From Caccovicinus sp964425595 (lineage in GTDB: Bacteria > Bacillota > Clostridia > Lachnospirales > Lachnospiraceae), in assembly GCA_964425595.1 (NCBI GenBank), contig CAYRMW010000002.1:9458-73457 (forward strand): DNA of 64,000 nt. The letters run 5' to 3'. Shown here piece by piece: positions 1 through 7,711 of this stretch (position 1 is the first letter of the stretch; each line of letters begins with the position of its first letter). Under the pieces are notes generated by a model, which was not told where the DNA came from, searched no databases, and worked only from the letters and a program-made list of their open reading frames with translations. The position numbers and the translations under genes are program-made.

Positions 1-588
1 CCGCTTTACCGGAACCTGATGCTGCGTACCCAGAGCAACAAGCTTTATGATCTGGAGATCATCCGCGGGAGGAAACTTTCCTACCCGGAAGGATTTTCGA
101 TCAACGAGGATATCTGGTTCTGCATCCGATATTTAAGCTTCTGCAAACGGGTGGTGTGCATCCCGGGAAGCTACCTTTATTATTGGCAGAACAGCCCGGG
201 AGACAGCCTGATCAGCCGCTATCATCCGGAAGGGGTGGAAAGCTGCTTTCTTCTTTTGCAGGCGGTGGAAGCCTTTTTAAAACGGGCCAAAAGCTCGGTC
301 CGGGTGCGAAACGCGATGGAAAATGAGATGCTTTTCCATATCTGCGGCTTTGCCGGCCATATTTACTATCGAAAGGCCAGCGGCCGAAAGGAGTGTCTGG
401 CGTCTGTCCGCAGCCTCGCCGGACGAAGGGAATTCCGGCAGCTGCTAAGGCGGGTGAAGCCGAAAGGCGTGAAGAACCGGACGGCGGCCTTCCTCCTGGG
501 ACACCGGATGTGCCGGGTGTATCACTGGATGTGCCTGGTGGTTTATGGAAACCGGCGGGCGGCGTTTCGGAAACAGGGACGAAAGTAA
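1..588 (+). CDS. Glycosyltransferase family 2, C-terminal part (cut by window edge)
   Basis: The frame is open from the first base, so the 5' end of the gene lies outside the window. What remains resembles the C-terminal half of a GT-A glycosyltransferase of family 2: an NKLY motif, then a segment ending in NEDIWF (an acidic motif typical of these enzymes), followed by a hydrophobic/aromatic stretch ending in YLYYWQN. The last 90 residues are basic and poorly conserved, as is usual for the tail. Family members transfer a sugar from a nucleotide donor to a growing surface glycan at the inner membrane face. The next two genes (a second glycosyltransferase and a flippase) fit a capsule, exopolysaccharide or teichoic-acid-like cluster. 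Donor and acceptor cannot be predicted. An internal ATG at 19 is not a convincing start because no ribosome binding site precedes it. Confidence 0.85.
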   Translation, partial: PLYRNLMLRTQSNKLYDLEIIRGRKLSYPEGFSINEDIWFCIRYLSFCKRVVCIPGSYLYYWQNSPGDSLISRYHPEGVESCFLLLQAVEAFLKRAKSSVRVRNAMENEMLFHICGFAGHIYYRKASGRKECLASVRSLAGRREFRQLLRRVKPKGVKNRTAAFLLGHRMCRVYHWMCLVVYGNRRAAFRKQGRK

Positions 589-647
589 CTGACCGGCAGA
601 TTTTTCGCGGTGAACGTGCCGCGGACCAAACAGGAAGGACCAGGAGA

Positions 648-1646
648 ATGGAAGAAAACAAGAATCGGGATGACTCCCCCATCATGGTCAGCATCAGCTG
701 CATCACGTTTAATCACGAACCCTATATCGCCCGGGCGCTGGACAGTTTTCTGATGCAGAAGACGGATTTTCCGTTTGAGATTCTGGTGTACGATGACGCG
801 TCCACGGACCGGACCCAGGAGATCATCCGGGAGTATGAGGCGAGGTATCCGAATATCATCAAGCCTTACTACCAGACGGAAAACCAGTACTCCAAGGGGA
901 AATATAACGTGGAGGGATTCTATAATTACCCGAGGGCGGCCGGAAAATACATTGCCATGTGCGACGGGGACGATTACTGGACGGACGAGCATAAGCTGCA
1001 GATGCAGGTGGATTATATGGAGGCCCATCCGGAGTGCGCCATGTGCCTTCACGCGGCGCGGATCGAAACAGAGGAGCGGGCGGTACAGCAGCTGGAGATC
1101 CGGCCGTACCGGAAAAGCCGGGTGATCCCGGCGGAAAAGGTGATCGATAAGCCGTCGAATTACCCTACGGCATCCCTGTTGTTCCGGACGGCATATACCA
1201 GGGATCTCCAGGATTACTATTATGTAAGCCCTGTGGGGGATATCCCGATCCAGATCCACATGGCGGCGAAGGGGACGGTTTATTATATGGACCGGCAGAT
1301 GTCCGTGTACCGGCAGGGCGTATCCGTGTCCTGGAGCGCGCTGATGAAGCAGGGCAATTATAAACAGAACCTGATCGACCATCACAATGCCATGCGGGTG
1401 ATGTACCGGGGATTTTCCCGGGAAACCGGCGGAAAATACGACCGTGCCATCGAGCGGGCGTGCCGGAGGATGGATTTTCTCACTTGTATCAATGTCAAGG
1501 AATACGCGGAGGCCCTGGCGCCGGGATACCGGTGCTTTTTTCGGGAGCTTCCCTTAAGGACCAGGGCGCTGATCCTCTTTGAGATGAAAGCGCCGGGGCT
1601 TTACCGGTGGGTTCGCAGGAAGGTATACGGCGAAGAGCGGGGATAG
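648..1646 (+). CDS. Glycosyltransferase family 2
   Basis: A 332-residue GT2 enzyme. The N-terminus shows the SISCITFNHEPYI strand-loop, then LVYDDASTDRT, the nucleotide-binding DDxSxDxT signature, and a DGDDYW metal-binding DxD motif near residue 105. The C-terminal third is basic. The ATG at 648 is chosen because AGGAAGG/CAGGAG sequences lie directly upstream; the frame stays open further upstream (to 393) but there it overlaps the preceding gene and has low-complexity composition. It probably adds one sugar to a lipid-linked surface glycan in the cytoplasm. It begins about 60 bases after the preceding glycosyltransferase and ends 16 bases before the flippase gene, so one operon is likely. 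Substrate unknown. Confidence 0.93.
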   Translation: MEENKNRDDSPIMVSISCITFNHEPYIARALDSFLMQKTDFPFEILVYDDASTDRTQEIIREYEARYPNIIKPYYQTENQYSKGKYNVEGFYNYPRAAGKYIAMCDGDDYWTDEHKLQMQVDYMEAHPECAMCLHAARIETEERAVQQLEIRPYRKSRVIPAEKVIDKPSNYPTASLLFRTAYTRDLQDYYYVSPVGDIPIQIHMAAKGTVYYMDRQMSVYRQGVSVSWSALMKQGNYKQNLIDHHNAMRVMYRGFSRETGGKYDRAIERACRRMDFLTCINVKEYAEALAPGYRCFFRELPLRTRALILFEMKAPGLYRWVRRKVYGEERG

Positions 1647-1662
1647 AAAGGACATTCAGCGG

Positions 1663-3123
1663 ATGAACGAGAGAGGGACGAAGAGCCAGATCATTAACGG
1701 CCTGTTCTGGAAAGTCATGGAAAACGGGGGGGCGCAGGGGATACAGTTTGTCATATCGATTCTTCTGGCCAGACTGCTTTCGGCGGAAGAATATGGTGTC
1801 GTTAATCTGGTACTGATCTTTGTCACCATTGCCAACGTCATTGTGCAGAACGGTTTCGGCACGGCGCTGATCCAGAAAAGGGAGGCGGACCAGCGGGATT
1901 ATTCTTCGGTCTTTTATGTTAATCTGGCGGCGGCCTGCGTGATCTATCTGCTGCTGGTTCTTTGCGCGCCGTGGATCGCGGATTTTTATGATAATCCGCA
2001 GATGACGCGCATTGTGCGGATCCTGTCCCTTGTGCTTTTCCCCGGGGCGGTGATTTCCGTGCAGAGCGCGTATGTTTCCCGGAAGATGGAATTCCGGGGA
2101 CTGTGCATCTCGACCATGGCGGCGGCCCTGGTTTCCGGCGCGGTGGGCGTGGCCATGGCTGCCATGGGCTTTGGCGTCTGGGCCCTGGTGGGCCAGCAGC
2201 TCCTGTATTATCTGGTGCTCATGGCCGTGCTGTTTTTGACGGTGCCGTGGCGCCCGAAGGCGGTCTTTGCCGCAAAACGGGTGGGAACGATGTTTAGCTT
2301 TGGCTGGAAGCTTTTGTGCGCCTCTCTGGTGGATTCCCTGTTTACGAACCTTTACGGGCTGGTGGTGGGCAAGATCTACGATGAGACGGCCATGGGCATA
2401 TACAGCCGGGGAGAACAGTTCCCGAAGCTGATCGTGACGAACCTGGGCACGGCGATCCAGGCCGTGATGCTGCCGGCCCTTTCTGCCCGTCAGACGCATC
2501 CGGACCAGGTGGTGAGCCTGCTGCGGCGGGCGATCAAGACCAGCGTCTTTCTGGTGCTTCCCATGATGGCCGGCCTTGCCGCGACGGCAGACAATCTGGT
2601 CCTGGTTCTTCTGGGAGAGAAATGGCTGGCCTGCGTGCCTTTCCTGCAGATATCCTGTCTGGCGTACGCCGTTTATCCTATGGATGTGGCCAATCTCCAG
2701 GCCTTAAACGCCATGGGACGAAGCGATGTGTTCCTGAAGCTGGAGATCGTCAAAAAGGTGGTGGGCGTGGCTGTCCTTCTTTGCAGCATGCGCTGCGGCG
2801 CGGTAGCCTTTATCGCCTGGAAGGCGGCGGGAGATTTTCTGTGTACCTTTATCAATGCCTGGCCGAATCAGCGGCTTTTGGGCTACCATATCCGTCAGAT
2901 GTGGCGGGATATTCTGCCCTCGCTGGCGGTGTCTGTGCTGATGGGGGGCATCGTGTATGCCAGCCGGCTCGCGCTGCCGGCCGGCATCGCAGGGCTGGCT
3001 GGTCAGGTGGCGCTGGGGGCCGCTGTTTATCTGCTGTTGTCCTGGCTCTTTAAACTGGAAAGCTTCCTCTACCTGTGGGATCTGGTGTGGAAAAAGCTTT
3101 CCGGGAAGATGTACAGCGCGTGA
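1663..3123 (+). CDS. Polysaccharide flippase (Wzx/PST-type membrane protein)
   Basis: A 486-residue polytopic membrane protein with about 12-14 hydrophobic segments. It begins with the charged amphipathic segment typical of PST/MATE-like exporters (QIINGLFWKVMENGGAQGIQ) and has the LLARLLSAEEYGVVNLV motif common in Wzx and lipopolysaccharide-biosynthesis flippases. Proteins of this family move undecaprenyl-linked oligosaccharides across the cytoplasmic membrane. A good ribosome binding site (GAAAGGA) precedes the ATG. It is the last gene of the partial polysaccharide cluster at the left edge; a convergent LacI-type gene follows after 29 bases. Glycan specificity cannot be read from the sequence. 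Confidence 0.92.
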   Translation: MNERGTKSQIINGLFWKVMENGGAQGIQFVISILLARLLSAEEYGVVNLVLIFVTIANVIVQNGFGTALIQKREADQRDYSSVFYVNLAAACVIYLLLVLCAPWIADFYDNPQMTRIVRILSLVLFPGAVISVQSAYVSRKMEFRGLCISTMAAALVSGAVGVAMAAMGFGVWALVGQQLLYYLVLMAVLFLTVPWRPKAVFAAKRVGTMFSFGWKLLCASLVDSLFTNLYGLVVGKIYDETAMGIYSRGEQFPKLIVTNLGTAIQAVMLPALSARQTHPDQVVSLLRRAIKTSVFLVLPMMAGLAATADNLVLVLLGEKWLACVPFLQISCLAYAVYPMDVANLQALNAMGRSDVFLKLEIVKKVVGVAVLLCSMRCGAVAFIAWKAAGDFLCTFINAWPNQRLLGYHIRQMWRDILPSLAVSVLMGGIVYASRLALPAGIAGLAGQVALGAAVYLLLSWLFKLESFLYLWDLVWKKLSGKMYSA

Positions 3124-3152
3124 TGGCGGGGGCAGAAGCGCCCCGCCGCGGC

Positions 3153-4172
3153 TTAAAACAGCGACACCACGGACTGCCGCTCGACAATTTCGACGTCCAT
3201 TTTCGCATGGCCGGATTCCTTCGGGGATCCGGCCTTTATTGCTTCCAGGAGAAGGCGGACGGCGGTTTTTGCCTTCTCGGGGATGTTCTGCGAGATGGAG
3301 GTGAGCTTCGGAACGGTGTACTGGCAGAGCTTCAGGTTGTCATAACCGACGACGGATAAGTCGATCGGGATCCGATAGCCGCTGAGCCTGGCGCCCTCCA
3401 TCACGCCGATGGCGCTGATGTCGGCGGTCGTGACCACGGCGGTGATTTCATTTCTGCCGCCGGCGATCCGCTTTCCGGCTTCGATCCCGCCCTCATAGGA
3501 GGGCGGGAAGGGAAAGACATACTCCGGCCGGAAGGGGATGCCGCTTTCCTCCAGAGCCTGGCAGTATCCACGGAACCGGCTGGTAAGAAGGGCGTTTCCC
3601 TCGTAGTCTGCCACAAAGGCGATGTGGTCGTGTCCGTGGTTGATCATGTATTTGGTGGACAGATACAGTCCTTTCCGGTCGTCGGAGGTCACATTAATGA
3701 CGCCGGGCAGCGTCAGCGAGCTGTCGAAGACGGCCACGGGACAGGGACACCGGGCGGAGAAGGATTCCAGGCAATCCTGGAAATCGGGATACAGGAAAAT
3801 GATGCCGTCCACATTCCAGTTCTTCAGCAGTACCATAATATCCGACTGCTGGGAGATGGCCCGGACCATGGTGTAGTAGCCGTTCCGGCGCAGTTCCCGT
3901 TCGATGGTTCCGATCATGGTGCTGATGTAGGGATTCTCCAGATAGTTTTCCTGCTCTTCCGATTCATCCGCGGTAATGAGGATCCCGATAATGTTGGATG
4001 TTTTATTGGTAAGGCTGCGGGCGCTTAAGTTCGGCACGTAGCCGCATTCTTTGATGATGGCGTTCACCTTTTCAATGGTTTGGGCGGATACACGGTTATG
4101 TTTTCCGTTGATCACATTGGATACGGTCATCATGCTGACACCTGCCCGTTCGGCAATATCTTTTAAAGTCAT
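3153..4172 (-). CDS. LacI-family transcriptional regulator
   Basis: A 339-residue LacI/GalR repressor. Residues 1-50 are the HTH with TLKDIAERAGVSMMTVSNVI and the hinge-helix region (YVPNLSARSLTNKT); the rest is a periplasmic-binding-like effector domain ending with ESGHAKMDVEIVERQSV, as is typical of the family. It is transcribed divergently from an alpha-glucoside transporter and glucosidase operon, so it most likely represses that operon until an alpha-glucoside or derived sugar binds. Its own promoter (minus strand, 4230-4258) is followed directly by an inverted repeat, which suggests autoregulation. The effector is unknown. Confidence 0.95.
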   Translation of the reverse strand: MTLKDIAERAGVSMMTVSNVINGKHNRVSAQTIEKVNAIIKECGYVPNLSARSLTNKTSNIIGILITADESEEQENYLENPYISTMIGTIERELRRNGYYTMVRAISQQSDIMVLLKNWNVDGIIFLYPDFQDCLESFSARCPCPVAVFDSSLTLPGVINVTSDDRKGLYLSTKYMINHGHDHIAFVADYEGNALLTSRFRGYCQALEESGIPFRPEYVFPFPPSYEGGIEAGKRIAGGRNEITAVVTTADISAIGVMEGARLSGYRIPIDLSVVGYDNLKLCQYTVPKLTSISQNIPEKAKTAVRLLLEAIKAGSPKESGHAKMDVEIVERQSVVSLF

Positions 4173-4197
4173 AAATTTCGGCCTTCCTTCATCTGCA

Positions 4198-4226
4198 TTT
4201 AGTAAACAAACGGTAGGTTTATTAAA
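4198..4226. promoter_or_regulatory. Inverted repeat, candidate operator of the LacI-type gene
   Basis: Arms TTTAGTAAAC (4198-4207) and GTTTATTAAA (4217-4226) match as an inverted repeat in 9 of 10 positions, with a 9-base centre. It sits just downstream of the minus-strand -10 box, over the predicted transcription start, where a bound repressor would block initiation. Operator function is inferred. Confidence 0.55.
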
Positions 4227-4229
4227 TAC

Positions 4230-4258
4230 AGTATAACGAATCGTCAGAAAAAAGTCAA
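4230..4258 (-). promoter_or_regulatory. Promoter of the LacI-type regulator gene
   Basis: On the minus strand, TTGACT (4253-4258) and TATACT (4230-4235) are separated by exactly 17 bases, giving a near-consensus sigma-A promoter about 60 bases upstream of the start codon. Confidence 0.7.
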
Positions 4259-4343
4259 TGCCAAGAACTTGGTGATAAAACCGGTGTTATGCATAAAAAT
4301 AAGTGACAAAAATCATGCATAATGCCGAAAACAAAAAAAGAAA

Positions 4344-4393
4344 TTGACAAGACATGTGAGCGATGATACCTTTATTATAGATTTAGCGCTAAA
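4344..4393 (+). promoter_or_regulatory. Promoter/operator region of the alpha-glucoside operon
   Basis: TTGACA at 4344-4349 is a good -35. The -10 is uncertain: TACCTT at 17 bp spacing, or the TATTATAG run at 4373-4380. Just downstream is the perfect 12-bp palindrome TTTAGCGCTAAA (4382-4393), whose central CG is typical of LacI-family operators. Further upstream an ATGCATAA direct repeat occurs at 4289 and 4315. The palindrome is the likely repressor site. Confidence 0.55.
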
Positions 4394-4459
4394 CCCAAAG
4401 AAACGAAGATTGACAAGATAATCAGGAACGACCCTGACAGGAAAGGAAGGTATTGGTTT

Positions 4460-5830
4460 ATGAAAAAAAGAGTAATTGCATTGGCGGCGGCGGTATCTGC
4501 GGCAGTGACCGGCCTGTATGGCTGCGGCAGCGGAACGGGGAGTTCGGTCGCTGAGGAGACTGCGGCGGCAGAGGTCCCTACGGAGCCCTTTGGCGATACG
4601 ATCCAGTATGATCCGTCGGAGGCGGTAAATAACGGGGAAAGCATCACCATTGAATTCTGGGAGTGGGGGAGTGACGATCTGTTCCAGGAGGTGATCGACG
4701 GTTATATGGCGATCCATCCCAATGTGACCATTAAACTGGTGAATAACCCCTGGGACGATTACTGGACGAAGCTTCCGCTGGCTTTGGACGGAGACAGCGG
4801 TCCGGCGCTCTTTAATGTACACAACAGCTACCACGAGAATATCATCAATTACATGGCTCCCCTGGAGATCCCTCTGGAGGATCTGCGGGCGGACTTTAAC
4901 GGCGTGGACGCCCATGTGATCGATGGAGAAGTGTACTATATTGATTATGGCATGATGACCGGTTCCATTTATTACAATAAGGACATGTGGGAAGCGGCGG
5001 GTCTGACGGATGAAGATATTCCGACCACCTGGGATGAGCTGCGGGAAGTGGCGAAGAAACTGACTATCCGCGATGGCGACACGCTGATCCAGGCCGGACT
5101 GAATTTTAATGACGAGTACGAGAATTATCTTCTGGGATTAAACTATCAGCTGGGCGAGAATCTGTTCCAGGAAGACGGGACCACACCGAACGTAAACAGC
5201 GACGCGATGAAGCAGATTTTGCAGATGCTGGTGGACATCTACGAAGTGGACGGAAGCGGCTCGGCAGATTTTGGCGACAATGGGGCGGACAGCTTCGGAC
5301 AGGGGCAGAGCGCCATGGTTCTCCAGTGGGGGCATTATTACAATACATTGAACACGACCTGGACGGATATCAACTACGGTGTGTTTGAACTGCCCACCTT
5401 TGAAGAAGGCACGCCGTACGCTTACGACCGCTACAACGGCGAGTCCACATTCGGCGTGAACAAGAACGCGCCGGAGGATCAGCAGGCCGTAGCCCAGGAC
5501 TTCATCAAATACTTCCTGGCAAATGACGATGCGCAGGTGGCGTTTAATCTGGCCATGAGCACCTTCCCGGCAAAGAAATCGCTGGCGGATAATGAAGAGA
5601 TCCTGGCAAACCCGGCTCTGGCTGTTCTGGCTGAGCACATTGACCGGTATATCTGGCCGGGCTCGATGCCTTCTACCATGGAGACCTCCCTTAACAAGGC
5701 GGGAGAGGATGTGTTCTATAATGGTGTTGACATTGAGACGGCGTTAGAGGAGGCGCAGGAGAATATTATCCGGGATATGCAGGGCACTACGTTTGTCTCG
5801 GTTGAAGACCAGTATACTTACGCGGAGTAA
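4460..5830 (+). CDS. Sugar ABC transporter substrate-binding lipoprotein
   Basis: A 456-residue family 1 extracellular solute-binding protein. The signal peptide ends in the lipobox LYGC (Cys22), followed by a Ser/Ala/Glu-rich linker and a binding domain opening with ITIEFWEWGSDD, a form typical of carbohydrate-binding proteins. It should be anchored on the outer face of the membrane and deliver sugar to the two permeases that follow. The ribosome binding site is AGGAAAGGAAGG. The gene heads an operon divergent from a LacI-type regulator and upstream of two alpha-glucosidases, so alpha-linked gluco-oligosaccharides (isomaltose, panose or maltose type) are the best ligand guess. Confidence 0.93.
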   Translation: MKKRVIALAAAVSAAVTGLYGCGSGTGSSVAEETAAAEVPTEPFGDTIQYDPSEAVNNGESITIEFWEWGSDDLFQEVIDGYMAIHPNVTIKLVNNPWDDYWTKLPLALDGDSGPALFNVHNSYHENIINYMAPLEIPLEDLRADFNGVDAHVIDGEVYYIDYGMMTGSIYYNKDMWEAAGLTDEDIPTTWDELREVAKKLTIRDGDTLIQAGLNFNDEYENYLLGLNYQLGENLFQEDGTTPNVNSDAMKQILQMLVDIYEVDGSGSADFGDNGADSFGQGQSAMVLQWGHYYNTLNTTWTDINYGVFELPTFEEGTPYAYDRYNGESTFGVNKNAPEDQQAVAQDFIKYFLANDDAQVAFNLAMSTFPAKKSLADNEEILANPALAVLAEHIDRYIWPGSMPSTMETSLNKAGEDVFYNGVDIETALEEAQENIIRDMQGTTFVSVEDQYTYAE

Positions 5831-5839
5831 AGCAGCATG

Positions 5840-5890
5840 CGCCGCCGGCAGGCTTTCCGGATGAACGGACATGCGCCGGCGGCGGTTTTT
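5840..5890 (+). terminator. Intercistronic hairpin after the binding-protein gene
   Basis: A perfect 10-bp stem CGCCGCCGGC (5840-5849) / GCCGGCGGCG (5875-5884) is followed by GTTTTT. It lies between the binding-protein and permease genes, where such hairpins partly terminate transcription or protect the upstream mRNA, giving more binding protein than permease. Confidence 0.7.
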
Positions 5891-5927
5891 ACGGTAAAGC
5901 GGACCGGGATCGAAAGGAGGAACCGCT

Positions 5928-6806
5928 GTGTTTAAGAAATCTTATCCCCTGCAGAGCAAAAGTGAGATTATCCTGCGCAATATCGTCGTGATGGCCATGG
6001 TGATCTTTTTTACGGTGTTTCTGGTCGTGCCCATTGTCATTGCTTTCGCGGGAAGCTTCCATGAGTGGAACCCGCTGAGCGGAACCTATCGTTTCCTTGG
6101 CCTGGAAAATTACCGGAATATTTTTACCAGCGCCCTTTTCGGAAAAGCCATGTTAAACACGGTGATCTTTTCCGTGGTGGCCATCATTTTCCGGCTGATC
6201 CTGGGGCTGGGGATCGCCTGCGCCATTTATTCGACGCTGATCCGGTTCAAGAGCTTTTACCGCGCGATTTATTACATGCCGGTAGTTACGCCCATGGTGG
6301 CGGTGGCCTTTGTATGGAAATTTATGTATAATCCCCAGATCGGCGTGATCAATCAGTTCCTGGGGACCAGCATCAACTGGCTGAAAAATTCTTCAACGGC
6401 TCTGGGCGCCGTGATCGTGATGACGATCTGGAAGGATTTCGGTTATGCCGTGGTGATGTACATGGCTGGTCTGTATTCGCTTCCCATGGACGTGATGGAG
6501 GCGGCCAAGGTGGACGGCGCCAGCAGCATGCAGACGTTCCGCTATATTACGCTGCCCCTGCTTAAGCCGATGACGCTGTTTGTGGTGATCACCTCGATCA
6601 TTTCCTATCTCCAGGCCTATGTGCAGATCCTGATCATGACAGAAGGCGGACCGGGAACGGCCACATACCTGGCATCCTACATTATCTATGATGAGGCGTT
6701 TGTAAAATATAACTTCGGCTATGCATCCGCCCTTTCCTTTGTGCTGTTTGTGTTTACGGCGGTGTTTACGTGGCTGTCATTCCGGGTTTCCGGCTCGAAA
6801 AGTTAA
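5928..6806 (+). CDS. Sugar ABC transporter permease (MalF type)
   Basis: A 292-residue inner-membrane permease with six predicted membrane segments and the cytoplasmic EAAKVDGASSMQTF loop, the EAA motif that docks onto the ATPase. It starts at GTG 5928 behind AAAGGAGG. It is the first of two permeases in a carbohydrate uptake type 1 importer. No ATPase gene is found in the window, so a shared MsmX/MalK-like ATPase encoded elsewhere probably energises it, as is common in Firmicutes. Confidence 0.93.
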   Translation: MFKKSYPLQSKSEIILRNIVVMAMVIFFTVFLVVPIVIAFAGSFHEWNPLSGTYRFLGLENYRNIFTSALFGKAMLNTVIFSVVAIIFRLILGLGIACAIYSTLIRFKSFYRAIYYMPVVTPMVAVAFVWKFMYNPQIGVINQFLGTSINWLKNSSTALGAVIVMTIWKDFGYAVVMYMAGLYSLPMDVMEAAKVDGASSMQTFRYITLPLLKPMTLFVVITSIISYLQAYVQILIMTEGGPGTATYLASYIIYDEAFVKYNFGYASALSFVLFVFTAVFTWLSFRVSGSKS

Positions 6807-6819
6807 GGAGGTCAGGTCC

Positions 6820-7641
6820 ATGAGAAAGAAAATCAGCAGTATTGTATTGAATGTTGTGCTCCTGCTGCTGGGACTGGCGACGGTATATCCCTTTGTCTGG
6901 ATGCTGTGCTCCTCCTTTAAGCAGAACAAGGAGATCATGGCGCTGGAACAGCATCTTCTGCCCCAGAAGTTCATCACTGACAATTACATCAACATGAACG
7001 CGCATTTTAATTTCCTGCGCTTTTTCGCGAACAGCTTGTTGATCACGGTGGTGACGACCGTTATCGTCCTCTACACCAGCACCATCTGCGGCTTTGTGCT
7101 GAGCAAATATCGGTTTAAGGGACGAAACCTTCTGTTCGGGTTCGTGCTGTCTACCATGATGATCCCCTGGTGCGTTACGATCATCCCCAAGTATTCCATG
7201 ATCCGGGCGTTCGGCTGGATGGACAGTTATGCGGCCCTGATCATCCCGGCCATGTTCAGCGGGTTCGGGATTTTCATGATGAAGCAGCACATCGCCTCCA
7301 TTCCGGACGAGATCATGGAAGCGGCCCGGATCGACGGCGCCAATGAATTTTATATTTTCCATCAGATTATTTTCCCCATGGCCAAGAACGGCATCTCCAG
7401 CATCGCGATCTTCCAGTTTTTGTGGGCATGGGAGGACTACCTCTGGCCTTACCTGATGATCAACAGTCAGGAAAAGCAGGTTCTGGCAGTGGGACTGAAG
7501 ATGTTCAACGGGCAGTACTCCACCGACTATGGCGCGCTGTTTGCGGCAACCACCATTTCCATCATTCCGGTGCTGCTGATCTATCTTTTCTTCCAGAAGA
7601 GGTTTATCGCGGGCATCGCGGCGTCGGCCGTGAAGGGATAG
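6820..7641 (+). CDS. Sugar ABC transporter permease (MalG type)
   Basis: A 273-residue permease starting MRKKISS at 6820, 13 bases after the previous gene and behind AAGGAGG. The reading frame stays open further upstream (to 6721) but that part overlaps the MalF-type gene out of frame and lacks a ribosome binding site. It has six membrane segments, an EAARIDGANEF EAA loop and the NSLLIT motif of MalG-type partners. Together with the upstream permease it forms the membrane channel of the alpha-glucoside importer. Confidence 0.93.
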   Translation: MRKKISSIVLNVVLLLLGLATVYPFVWMLCSSFKQNKEIMALEQHLLPQKFITDNYINMNAHFNFLRFFANSLLITVVTTVIVLYTSTICGFVLSKYRFKGRNLLFGFVLSTMMIPWCVTIIPKYSMIRAFGWMDSYAALIIPAMFSGFGIFMMKQHIASIPDEIMEAARIDGANEFYIFHQIIFPMAKNGISSIAIFQFLWAWEDYLWPYLMINSQEKQVLAVGLKMFNGQYSTDYGALFAATTISIIPVLLIYLFFQKRFIAGIAASAVKG

Positions 7642-7711
7642 ATGGAGCCTCGAACCGTCTGTTCATCACCGGTTTTATGTGGTAAAATTACGGAAGCAAG
7701 GAGAGAGAAGG

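Noticed and set aside
393..647. N-terminal extension of the second glycosyltransferase
   Set aside because: Overlaps the preceding gene in another frame, is Pro/Gly/Arg-rich, and the ATG at 648 has a good ribosome binding site and begins shortly before the conserved domain.
1495..2499. A 334-codon minus-strand open frame opposite the glycosyltransferase and flippase genes
   Set aside because: Crosses two conserved genes on the other strand and has low-complexity basic composition.
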